Assembly: GCF_036345915.1 (NCBI RefSeq)
Contig: NZ_CP107785.1
Coordinates: 7,006,001-7,070,000 of the forward strand
Direction of reading: 5' to 3'
From: Nocardia sp. NBC_00565
GTDB taxonomy: Bacteria; Actinomycetota; Actinomycetes; Mycobacteriales; Mycobacteriaceae
DNA: 64,000 nucleotides
Within the stretch, counting starts at the first letter, position 1. Every line of letters begins with the position of its first letter. This document shows, in pieces, positions 48,724-56,543 of the stretch. The translations under genes and the position numbers were made by a program. The notes beneath the pieces were generated by a model. That model searched no databases. It saw only the letters and a list, made by a program, of their open reading frames with translations, and had not been told where the DNA came from.

Positions 48724-49524
48724 CTAGCCAGCGGACGGCGGGGTGATGCCCACGAGCCCGGTGTAGGCCACCACGTTGGACTGATAACTTCTTATGGTGT
48801 AGTCGAATTCGCCGCCACACGTCACCAGTTGCAGCGCGCTGTATCCGCGTGAGTCGTAGACCTCATGGCTTGGGAACTCTGACTTCAGATAGGTGGCTAC
48901 CGTCTGGACGAGGAAATGAGCAACCGATCGGTCCGCCCGTGTCACGTCGACCTGGTCCCCGGGGCGCAGTGACGATAGTCGGTAGAAGACCGCGGGTCCG
49001 GTGTAGGAGTCCACGTGTCCCAGGATGACCGCGGAGCCCATGTCTCCCGGTGGGGGGCCGTTTCGGTACCAGCCCGCTACCTGAAAGTCCGCCGGAAGTT
49101 CTACGGTGCGATCAGGATTGAGGCCGAGCTCGGAGAGTGGTCCATCCACGGCGATAGCTGGGATGTGTAGTTCCACAGGGAGCGATTCTGGGAGCGCGGC
49201 CGGCGCCACGTTTCCGAACGCGGTCACGGCGGCGTCGGTGGCCGGGACCAGGTTCCCACCTGGGCACAGTCGAGCGATCGGACTCGGTGCCGCAAGAAGT
49301 AGCAGAATGCTCGCCGCTATTCGCAGGCGCCTCGACGACACCGGTGAACTGCGTCCTGTAGCTCGCGCTTTGGTCATTCCGGTTCCGGCCGTGCGGCGGT
49401 GGGTCCCTTCACTACCGGGTCCACCTGGACCACCGGGTCCTTGCGGTGGTAGTTCCGGAATCGGTGGGCCGGGACCGCCGGGCAACCCTGGAATGACCGG
49501 TACAGCACAAACCGACGACCTCAT
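48724..49524 (-). CDS. Sortase, class E/F type
   Basis: The ATG at 49524 with a GAGGAG box gives 266 residues: a Pro/Gly-rich N-terminus (IPGLPGGPGPPIPELPPQGP), a membrane helix (IAASILLLLAAPSPIA), and a sortase beta-barrel with the catalytic His 170 in ILGHVDSY, Cys 236 in LQLVTCGG and Arg 245 in YTIRSYQ. It is a transpeptidase that should cleave a PxTG-type signal and link proteins to the wall. The unusual N-terminal PG-rich stretch echoes the stalk of the DUF3494 protein encoded nearby, which carries SPETG and is a candidate substrate. Confidence 0.87.
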   Translation of the reverse strand: MRSSVCAVPVIPGLPGGPGPPIPELPPQGPGGPGGPGSEGTHRRTAGTGMTKARATGRSSPVSSRRLRIAASILLLLAAPSPIARLCPGGNLVPATDAAVTAFGNVAPAALPESLPVELHIPAIAVDGPLSELGLNPDRTVELPADFQVAGWYRNGPPPGDMGSAVILGHVDSYTGPAVFYRLSSLRPGDQVDVTRADRSVAHFLVQTVATYLKSEFPSHEVYDSRGYSALQLVTCGGEFDYTIRSYQSNVVAYTGLVGITPPSAG

Positions 49525-50376
49525 AGGAACTCCTCGACAGATAGAATTCATCCACAAGCCGCACATGCAATTGTGAATGCAGCGGATCGGTTCTATTGCC
49601 TCGGCAACCAGCGAAGTGCTTATGGCACTCGACACGTGTTACTGCGATAATACTCTTCAAGACTATGGCGCCTAATTAAACTTTGAGTTTGGGTGGTTGT
49701 ACCGAAACTAAATGTGATTCATCTATTAGGCTGCCGTAGCAGCCATGGGCGGGAGATCGGGCGAAAGTGGTGCGGCCCCTCTCCCGTCGGACTCGTATTA
49801 GACCGGGCGACCGGTCGGTTTAGAGGGGTCGAGTAGGGGCGAGATCAGGGATTTCTGGTGGTGACGTTGAGTGTGGCTGATCCGCCCGCCGAGGGTGTGG
49901 TGGCAGCGAGGAACAAGGGGCGCCCGGCCGAGCAAGGCCGACTATCGGGCATTGGGGTCGCGCATGTCGGCCGGGGAGCCGAGCGCGGACGGGAGTGCGA
50001 ACACAACCATCGGGCGATACGAATTGTGGCGGCCCCGGCGCGGTACAGCGCTTCTATTGTCTCCGAATCCTTTTCGCGCGTGTAGCGCCTGTGGCGTCGA
50101 CCCGGCGGCGTCACAGTCCACTAAATCCTTGTTCCGGTAGTCGATCTTCGGTCGATGCGGACGGCTGGGTGGCTGCGTGTGTGATGCGCGCGCCGGGTCG
50201 GATCGTTTGAATAGTTAGCTACCTTTTGGGGCGTCGATCTTCAGTAGGCCGCGGCTCGCTGCCCTGGGCTGCCAGGCCCGGCCCCTGGTGATGAGATGGT
50301 CGCCAGCGTGCAAGACGCTGGCGGACCATCCATCGGCATTGCATCGGGCCCGCGAAACACCCTGTAGCGCCTGTTG
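49525..50376. other. Large AT-richer intergenic region
   Basis: Bases 49640-49740 are clearly richer in A/T than anything around them and probably carry the sortase promoter (reading leftwards). Short frames at 49845-50114 (minus) and 49871-50140 (plus) have no recognisable family. The composition suggests foreign or decayed DNA. A hairpin at 50295-50330 belongs to the next gene. Confidence 0.4.
50295..50330 (-). terminator. Hairpin terminator after the thiolase-like gene
   Basis: GATGGTCGCCAGCGT and ACGCTGGCGGACCATC form a 15-bp stem with a single bulged base and a GCAAG loop, 47 bp beyond the thiolase-like stop on the minus strand. No T-run follows. Confidence 0.65.
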
Positions 50377-51519
50377 TCAGGTGGTCAGGATGGATGCCGC
50401 CGCGGTTCCGGGCGCACCGTAGACCTGGGCGTAGCCGACCTTGGGATTCCCTGGTACCTGCCGATCGCCCGCCCGGCCACGCAATTGCTGGACGATCTCG
50501 AATACTTGCCGGATGCCGGAGGCACCGATGGGCTCGCCGTTCGCGATGAGACCGCCGTCGGTATTGACAGGGAGCCGACCGCCGATTTCGGTCGCGCCTT
50601 CCGCGATGAGCTTCTCCTGCTCACCGTCTTTGCAGAAACCGTTCTCGGCCATATGAATCACCTCCGAGCCCGCATCGGTGTCCTGGAGTTGGATCACATC
50701 GACATCCGCGGGCTCGATTCCGGCCGTCTCGAAGGCAGCGCGGGAGGCGTACACCGTGGGAGATACGTCCTCGTCCACGGCGGCCCACGTGCTGTGGACC
50801 TCGTAGGCGCCGTAGCGGCGCGTCCGGATTGCGCTCGACCGCAAATAGATCGGCTGGGAAGGGTAACGGGCCGCAATATCTCCCCGGCACATCACCACGG
50901 CCGCGGCGCCTTCGTCAGGAGAGCAGAACATGTACTGCGTCAGCGGATAGTTCAACACCGCCGAATTGAGGATGTCGTCTTCCGAAATCGGCTTGCGGCG
51001 GAAGGCATTCGGATTGAGTGCTCCGTTGCGGAAGTTCTTGGCGGCGACCTTGGCGAGCGTGCGTTGGGAGATTCCGTGCTCATGAATGTAGCGGTTGGTC
51101 TTGATCCCGAAGAACTTCGTGGTCACGAACTGCCCGTTCTCCGCGTACCAGGCCGGCAGGCCGAGCTTGGCCGGGTCGTCGGTGAACGCACCGCGGGGGT
51201 GTTTGTCCATACCGACAGCTATGCCGATGTCGTATCGGCCCGACCGGATCGCCTCCGCGGTCTGTTCGATCGAGCTGGCCGCGGTCGCACAGGCGTTGAA
51301 CACGTTGGTAAACGGGATACCGGTCAGTCCCACCAGCCGGGTCACCGCGTCGGGGTTGCTCACCTCGTAGCTGCCGCCGAACCCGAACTGGATATCTTTC
51401 CACTCGACTCCCGCGTCGGCCAGCGCGAGCTGGATCGCTTCAGCGCCCATCTCCATAGCCGTCTTGGCGAAGCGGCCGAACGGATGTAGACCCACGCCGA
51501 TAATGGCAACGTCGTTCAT
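50377..51519 (-). CDS. Thiolase-fold protein lacking two thiolase catalytic residues
   Basis: The 380-residue protein has the thiolase fold of the SCP-x/lipid-transfer branch: VAIIGVGLHPFGRF, FNACATAASSIEQTAEAI with a Cys at the nucleophile position (Cys 77), and NTDGGLIANGEPIGASGIRQ. In true thiolases the last motif has GHPxG; here His is replaced by Glu, and the C-terminal Cys loop is missing (GAPGTAAASILTT). It is followed downstream in the operon sense by nothing, but a DUF35 partner gene lies immediately upstream. This resembles Ltp2-ChsH2-type aldolase pairs of steroid side-chain breakdown; a retro-aldol role is inferred. Confidence 0.86.
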   Translation of the reverse strand: MNDVAIIGVGLHPFGRFAKTAMEMGAEAIQLALADAGVEWKDIQFGFGGSYEVSNPDAVTRLVGLTGIPFTNVFNACATAASSIEQTAEAIRSGRYDIGIAVGMDKHPRGAFTDDPAKLGLPAWYAENGQFVTTKFFGIKTNRYIHEHGISQRTLAKVAAKNFRNGALNPNAFRRKPISEDDILNSAVLNYPLTQYMFCSPDEGAAAVVMCRGDIAARYPSQPIYLRSSAIRTRRYGAYEVHSTWAAVDEDVSPTVYASRAAFETAGIEPADVDVIQLQDTDAGSEVIHMAENGFCKDGEQEKLIAEGATEIGGRLPVNTDGGLIANGEPIGASGIRQVFEIVQQLRGRAGDRQVPGNPKVGYAQVYGAPGTAAASILTT

Positions 51520-51552
51520 GTGAAGCTCCTTAGTTCTTCGGTATCCCCGGCG

Positions 51553-51969
51553 TCACACCGGCTTGAAAGCGCATGTCATGACCTCACTCCCGGAGTCGTC
51601 GACATAGAGCGGGACAAAAGTCAGCTCGACATCCATGCCGGAACGCAGTACAGCCGGATCACATTCGGTCAAACGGGTCTCGACCCGCACCTCGTCGCCG
51701 AGCTGAACGAGACCGATGCCGAATGGCTCGAAGTTCTCAGCGGTTTCCTTGCCGGCATAAGGCAGTTTGGGAACGAATCCCTGAGTCGTCCAAGCCACGA
51801 GCGTTCCGGTCCGCGGTAGCAGTAACTCGGACATGTCAGCACCACTGCACCGCGGGCATCGTGGCTGGCGCGGCCAGGTGGTGGCGCCGCACCCGTTGCA
51901 ACGGCTGCCGATCAGCTGCGGGTTGTCCTCGGGCCACGTGGACATGTCCGGCGCGAGCGCTTTCGCCAT
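51553..51969 (-). CDS. Zn-ribbon/OB-fold (DUF35) acyl-CoA-associated protein
   Basis: The 138-residue protein has a rubredoxin-like zinc ribbon with two CxxC pairs (SRCNGCGATTWPRQPRCPRC) followed by an OB-fold (GTLVAWTTQGFVPKLPYAG). Proteins of this kind form complexes with thiolase-like or dehydratase enzymes and channel acyl-CoA. The gene lies 33 bp upstream of the thiolase-like gene on the same strand, so the two are almost certainly partners. ATG 51969 is used; in-frame codons further upstream encode unrelated sequence. Confidence 0.9.
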   Translation of the reverse strand: MAKALAPDMSTWPEDNPQLIGSRCNGCGATTWPRQPRCPRCSGADMSELLLPRTGTLVAWTTQGFVPKLPYAGKETAENFEPFGIGLVQLGDEVRVETRLTECDPAVLRSGMDVELTFVPLYVDDSGSEVMTCAFKPV

Positions 51970-52164
51970 CTGTCGTCCTCCTCTGTCGGTTTGTCTTTCG
52001 AATTGGGTGCTGTCAGGAGATACGCTGCGGCGCAACCATTTTCGTCTCCCGCCGCCCCTCGATCGCCGTGGACCGGGCAGCCAGGGGATGTTCCGGGCTC
52101 AGCAGCCCGATCCGGGCACCGCCCGTGCAGTCACGAGCGAGACGCATATACGCTATCCTCCAAA

Positions 52165-52179
52165 GAGAATCATATTCTC
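52165..52179. promoter_or_regulatory. Palindrome upstream of the DUF35-thiolase operon
   Basis: GAGAATCATATTCTC is a perfect 6+6 dyad with a CAT centre, about 195 bp upstream of the DUF35 start in an AT-rich patch. It looks like a TetR-type operator. Its regulator is unknown; the sequence differs from the palindrome at 53225-53240. Confidence 0.55.
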
Positions 52180-52353
52180 ATTTACGAACGATAGATTTCC
52201 ATGTTTGAACGGCGGAGTCAACCTAGAAGTGGGTCCGCGGACGTCGTCGGATCGCATCTGGACTCACCGGAGAACGCACTGGTCGGCACGTCGTCCGCCA
52301 CAGCACCACGAACCAGTTCGCCGCTCCGGGGCCCGGCCGGCGGTTCGGTCGTC

Positions 52354-52431
52354 GCCGAACACCGTGCGCGTCCCAAACCCTTCGTCTGGACCAAGATCGC
52401 CGTCGAGATCCTCGCGGGTCATCGCAGATGA
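52354..52431 (+). pseudogene. C-terminal relic of an IS630-family transposase
   Basis: The frame reads AEHRARPKPFVWTKIAVEIL then AGHRR. The sequence PKPFVWTKxAxEIL is the conserved C-terminal motif of IS630-family transposases. The rest of the transposase is not recognisable in 52036-52353, so this is a short scar. The remainder of the gap 51970-52572 holds no other gene I can support. Confidence 0.6.
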
Positions 52432-52572
52432 ATGCGCCCCGAGCAATTCCAACCGCGTGGATGATGCCGCCGGATCTCCGATGCCATGATCGGATTCGCA
52501 ATCGGGCCAGTAGGCCGCTCAGGACCCACAGGTATTCGTCGCGTCCGAGATCGGCCGAGATGGATTCGGCCG

Positions 52573-53163
52573 CTAGCGCTGTCGCGCGGGTCCTACGCCG
52601 CCGAGGAGAGTGCCGATTACTCGGCCCGCGAGGGCGTCGGGGTCAGCGGTGCCGTCCAGATCGGTATTGCCGTGCACGGTTTCGGTGATCAGGGCGATGT
52701 AGACCCGACGGACCCAGACCAGGTCGGCGTCCGCGGCGATGATGCCGTCGGCCTGTGCGTGCGCAAGGGCCGCATCGCATTTCGCGAAGACGGCCTCCTG
52801 TAGCGCGGCAACCTCGGGGTCGGTTTCGTCGACCCGGTCGAGTGCGTATGCGACGCCATATTTGATCTCGATGACATTCGCGGTGGCCTGATGCAGAGCG
52901 ACCATCGGCGGTGCGGTCTGCGGTCTGGCCGCGTCGATGGCCGCGTCGATCCGTCGCCACGCATTGACCGCCATGGTGCGCAACAGATCCTCACGGCTGG
53001 CGAAGCGCCGATGCACGGTGGTTCGGGCGACTCCCGCGGCTTCGGCGATCTGCTCCAGCGTCGCGTTGGGATTTTCGCTGAGCACCCGCTCCGCGGCATC
53101 GAGGATGGCGCGCACGGTGCGTTCGGCGTCGGCACGTAGGGGGCGCGCGGCTGTGGGCGACAT
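52573..53163 (-). CDS. TetR-family transcriptional regulator
   Basis: The 196-residue protein has the N-terminal helix-turn-helix (AILDAAERVLSENPNATLEQ, then AEAAGVARTTVHRRFASREDLL) and an all-helical ligand domain. It is divergent from the SDR gene, with a palindrome at 53225-53240 in the shared region, so it probably represses the SDR gene and itself. Ligand unknown. Confidence 0.9.
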   Translation of the reverse strand: MSPTAARPLRADAERTVRAILDAAERVLSENPNATLEQIAEAAGVARTTVHRRFASREDLLRTMAVNAWRRIDAAIDAARPQTAPPMVALHQATANVIEIKYGVAYALDRVDETDPEVAALQEAVFAKCDAALAHAQADGIIAADADLVWVRRVYIALITETVHGNTDLDGTADPDALAGRVIGTLLGGVGPARQR

Positions 53164-53224
53164 GGGCTCCTCTTCGCTGATCTCCTGGACATAGTACAGG
53201 TGAGCAGCGGTTTCCTATCTAACT

Positions 53225-53240
53225 GCAACATTGGTGTTGC
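53225..53240. promoter_or_regulatory. Palindrome between divergent tetR and SDR genes
   Basis: GCAACATTGGTGTTGC has perfect 6-bp arms around TTGG. A further half site (TGTTGC) occurs near 53268. Position between the divergent genes makes it the best operator candidate for the TetR protein. Confidence 0.6.
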
Positions 53241-53293
53241 CGTTTCTAGAAATATGGCTACTCTGATGTTGCATCCGATCGAAGGAGTTAGAT

Positions 53294-54115
53294 ATGACCC
53301 ACTCGGGAAAGACCGCCCTGGTCACCGGCGCTTCATCTGGTATCGGCGCCGAGTTCGCCGCCCAGCTCGCCGCCCGTGGCGACAATCTGGTGCTGGTCGC
53401 TCGCTCGCTGGACCGCCTGGAATCCCTTGCCGCCGAACTGCGTAACCGGCACGGCGTCCGCGTCGAGGTCATCGGCCAGGACCTGACCGCCGCGGACGCC
53501 GCCGCCCGGATCACGAATGAGCTTGCGGCCCGGGAGCTTTCCATCGACGTCCTGATCAACAACGCCGGTTTCGGCAGCGCGGGCCGGTTCGAGGAGCTCG
53601 CCGCCGATCGTGAACAGGATCAGCTGATGGTCAATGTTGTTGCGCTGGCGGGTCTTACGCGTCGGCTGATCCCGAGAATGCTCGAACGGGGCGGCGGCGA
53701 GATCGTCAATGTCGCCTCGATCGCTGCCTTCCAGCCCGCACCGTACTTCGCCACCTATGCCGCGGGGAAGGCGTTCGTCCTCAACTTCAGCCTCGCCCTG
53801 TGGAGCGAATACAGCGACCGCGGTATCAAGGTTCTCGCCTTGTGCCCGGGTCCGACGCAGACGCAGTTCTTCGACGTGGTCGGCACCCGCAAGGCCGCGA
53901 TCGGTCCGTCCATGGCCAGCGCGACACATGTGGTCCGCTCGGCTCTTCGAGCACTGGAACGCAACAAGGGTTATGTCGTTCCCGGCATCGGAAATTTCGC
54001 CTCCGCGCACCTGCTACCGCGCCGCCCACGCACCTTCGTCGCCCGAATCGCCAAGTTTGTCACCCGCGGTGTAGCCGATGCGGCGCGCGAGAGTTCGGTG
54101 CACGCTGCCGCGTAA
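53294..54115 (+). CDS. Short-chain dehydrogenase/reductase
   Basis: The 273-residue protein is a classical SDR: ALVTGASSGIGAEFAAQLAA binds NADP, VLINNAGFG is the NNAG motif, the catalytic Ser lies in NVASIAAF and Tyr/Lys in YFATYAAGKAF. It resembles the YdfG/DltE-like oxidoreductases found beside TetR regulators. An AAGGAG site sits 7 bp before ATG 53294. Substrate unknown; a stress or xenobiotic reduction role would fit the regulator context but is inference. Confidence 0.9.
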   Translation: MTHSGKTALVTGASSGIGAEFAAQLAARGDNLVLVARSLDRLESLAAELRNRHGVRVEVIGQDLTAADAAARITNELAARELSIDVLINNAGFGSAGRFEELAADREQDQLMVNVVALAGLTRRLIPRMLERGGGEIVNVASIAAFQPAPYFATYAAGKAFVLNFSLALWSEYSDRGIKVLALCPGPTQTQFFDVVGTRKAAIGPSMASATHVVRSALRALERNKGYVVPGIGNFASAHLLPRRPRTFVARIAKFVTRGVADAARESSVHAAA

Positions 54116-54189
54116 GTATGGGCCACCGACCGTGCCGTTGTGTGAAATGCGACAGCGCCACAGACCCGGTGGTGGTGCAAGATCGAGGT

Positions 54190-54897
54190 ATGGGCTCCAC
54201 CACGGGACCTCGCGTCCCCACCAGCGTCGACGATTTCCGCGCCTTGGCGAGCACCCGGCTGGGCCGGTTTCCGCACACCGAGGTCCCGGACGCGCCGGGC
54301 CTGCGTCGCGCCGCGGTCCTGCTGTGCGTGGTCGATCAGCCGGGCAGCCCGCTGTCGGTCATCGTTATCAGACGCGCGTATCGCGGGCGCAATGCCGGTC
54401 AGTGGGGGTTGCCGGGCGGGCGGGTCGATCCGGGTGAGACCGCCGAACAGGCCGCCATTCGCGAGCTGCACGAGGAACTCGGCTTGACCGCCACCCCGGC
54501 CGACCTCCTCGGTAGGCTCGATGACTTCCCGGCCACCTCGGGCTTCGCCATCACGCCGATCGTCGCGGCCCTCGCCGATGTGACCGACCTGCGGCCGAGC
54601 CCGGCAGAGGTCCACTCGGTACATCACGTGGACCTCGCCAGGCTGGCCGCCGACGATGTGCCGCACTGGGTCCCCAGGAGTGCGGCGGTGCGACAAGTCG
54701 ATATCCGCGATGACGAGGCCCCCGCGGTCCCCGCCGACGGCCCGGGCCTGCTGCAGATGCGCCTGGCCGAGGGCATGACCATTCACGCTCCGACCGGCGC
54801 GATGCTCTGGCAGTTTCGCGAAGTCGTCCTACTGGGCCGCGATCCCGCCGAGGCCCGCATCGCCCACTTCGCCCAACCGGATTGGACCCGCCACTAG
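54190..54897 (+). CDS. NUDIX hydrolase, possibly CoA diphosphatase-like
   Basis: From ATG 54190 the product is 235 residues. The NUDIX box reads GGRVDPGETAEQAAIRELHE followed by ELGL and is preceded by RNAGQWGLPG. The N-terminal region LRRAAVLLCVVDQPGSPLSV and the later PIVAALADVTDLRPSPAEV resemble NudL-type CoA pyrophosphatases, but the CoA-specific motif is not clear. It starts 74 bp after the SDR gene. Confidence 0.85.
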   Translation: MGSTTGPRVPTSVDDFRALASTRLGRFPHTEVPDAPGLRRAAVLLCVVDQPGSPLSVIVIRRAYRGRNAGQWGLPGGRVDPGETAEQAAIRELHEELGLTATPADLLGRLDDFPATSGFAITPIVAALADVTDLRPSPAEVHSVHHVDLARLAADDVPHWVPRSAAVRQVDIRDDEAPAVPADGPGLLQMRLAEGMTIHAPTGAMLWQFREVVLLGRDPAEARIAHFAQPDWTRH

Positions 54898-55124
54898 CGC
54901 ACAGCAGACTGGGACGGGGTCATTCCACCGCACCATCTCCCTACGAGAGCAGGGGTCGCGCCGATCCTGACAGCTCGGGCAGAACCGGCCCCTCGACCGA
55001 ATCTGCTTGCGTGCCAACAACTCCGGCGCGATTCTCAGAGCCGCTGCAACAGCTGGACCCGCACCTGACCCGGCGGACACAGGGGCCTGTTGGCGAAATG
55101 AAACGTCGCCCGAGCGGCGAATTC

Positions 55125-56225
55125 TCAATCCGCCCAGACGGATTCGATCGGTGTCGCCTCGTTGGGGGGCGGGGTGGGGGTACCGCTCGGGGTGCGCGTG
55201 AAGCGGGGCGCCGGGGCGTGCTGAACGACGCCGTCGATCTCGATGAGTCCGGTGCGGGCGACGATGTGCGGGTTCTGTTCGGCCTCGGTGAAGGTCAGCA
55301 CCGGAGTGGTGCACGCGTCGGTGCCATCGAAGATGGCGGCCCACTCGTCGCGGGTCTTGGTCTTGAACTTCTCGGTGAACAGCTTCTTCAGCTGGTCCTG
55401 ACCGTTGGGGTCTATCTGCATCGGCAGACCATCAGGGTCGATCTCCAAGCCCTGCAGCAGTTCCGCGTAGAACTGCGGTTCGATGGCGCCGACCGCCATG
55501 TACTTGCCGTCGGAGGTTTCGTAGGTGTCGTAGTACGCCATGCCGGTGTCGAGCAGGTTGGTGCCGCGCTCATCGGACCACAGGCCCATCCCGCGCATAC
55601 CCCAGATCATGTGCGAAAGGGCAAGCGCCCCATCGATCATCGCCGCATCGATGACCTGCCCCTTGCCGGAGCTCTGCCGCTCGACCAGCGCGGCGAGGAT
55701 GCCGAACACCAGGAACATCGAGCCGCCGCCGAAGTCGCCGACCATATTCAGCGGCGGCACCGGCCGCTCACCCTTGCGACCGATCGCGTGCAGCACGCCG
55801 GTCAGCGAGATGTAGTTGATGTCGTGTCCGGCGCGATCGGCCAGCGGACCGTCCTGGCCCCAACCGGTCATCCGGCCGTAGACCAGCTTCGGGTTGCGAG
55901 CCAGCACGGCATCCGGTCCGAGGCCCATGCGCTCGGTGACGCCGGGCCGGAAGCCCTCGATCAGCACATCGGCCTTCTCGGCGAGCCCGAGCACCTTCTC
56001 GATATCCGCCGGATCCTTCAGGTTCGCCTCGACGATGGTGCGTCCACGCCACTGCGGCCGCTCCATGAAACCCGGCAGCATATTCGGCCGCTGCACCCGC
56101 ACCACATCGGCGCCGAGGTCGGCGAGCAGCAGAGCCGCATGCGGACCTGGGCCGATACCGGCCAGTTCGATGACCTTGATGCCCGCCAGCGGGCCCTGCT
56201 TGGTGGCGGTGGATGGTGTGCTCAC
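55125..56225 (-). CDS. mcr: Alpha-methylacyl-CoA racemase (CaiB/BaiF family)
   Basis: The enzyme epimerises 2-methyl-branched acyl-CoA esters so that they can enter beta-oxidation, for example in cholesterol side-chain or methyl-branched lipid breakdown. The 366-residue protein has [20 protein letters not shown], the catalytic His 134 in [11 protein letters not shown] and Asp 164 in VGDFGGGSM, spaced 30 apart as in M. tuberculosis MCR (126 and 156). It starts at GTG 56225. The steroid genes at the window end give a plausible use. Confidence 0.93.
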   Translation of the reverse strand: MSTPSTATKQGPLAGIKVIELAGIGPGPHAALLLADLGADVVRVQRPNMLPGFMERPQWRGRTIVEANLKDPADIEKVLGLAEKADVLIEGFRPGVTERMGLGPDAVLARNPKLVYGRMTGWGQDGPLADRAGHDINYISLTGVLHAIGRKGERPVPPLNMVGDFGGGSMFLVFGILAALVERQSSGKGQVIDAAMIDGALALSHMIWGMRGMGLWSDERGTNLLDTGMAYYDTYETSDGKYMAVGAIEPQFYAELLQGLEIDPDGLPMQIDPNGQDQLKKLFTEKFKTKTRDEWAAIFDGTDACTTPVLTFTEAEQNPHIVARTGLIEIDGVVQHAPAPRFTRTPSGTPTPPPNEATPIESVWAD

Positions 56226-56543
56226 GCCCTACCTCGGTTCGTTGTTGATCCAGCGCACCGGCGAGGCGGTGCTCCCCGGGAGTGTATTGACAGTATGACA
56301 ATAAGCTGTGGACGGGTCTCCGAACACCCGGTGGCAGATCGCGCATATCAAGCTGTCACGTCGTATCAGGGCACAACATGTGCGCGGAGGTCGGCCGTTG
56401 TGCGAGGACTCATCCAGGCGGCTGCACGTCTCGGAGTGCGAAACGAACTCGGTCCCCGGGTAGGCCATGGCTACGCAGGCACGCACCGGGCCACTGACCT
56501 GCTCGGCGTCCGCGGACGTGGCCGCCTATCGACCAAATGCGTC
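56226..56543. promoter_or_regulatory. Upstream region of the racemase gene with a 19-bp dyad
   Basis: TATTGACAGTATGACAATA (56285-56303) has TATTG/CAATA arms and an inner CA/TG match, 60 bp upstream of the racemase start. It may be an operator or overlap the promoter. Nothing else was recognised in this gap. Confidence 0.4.

Noticed and set aside
49845..50140. Short overlapping frames in the AT-richer gap near the sortase gene
   Set aside because: Neither strand gives a family match, a good ribosome site or consistent codon bias.
56229..56486. Minus-strand frame of 85 codons upstream of the racemase gene
   Set aside because: Composition is Cys/Ser/Arg-scattered without a domain, and it overlaps the racemase promoter region.
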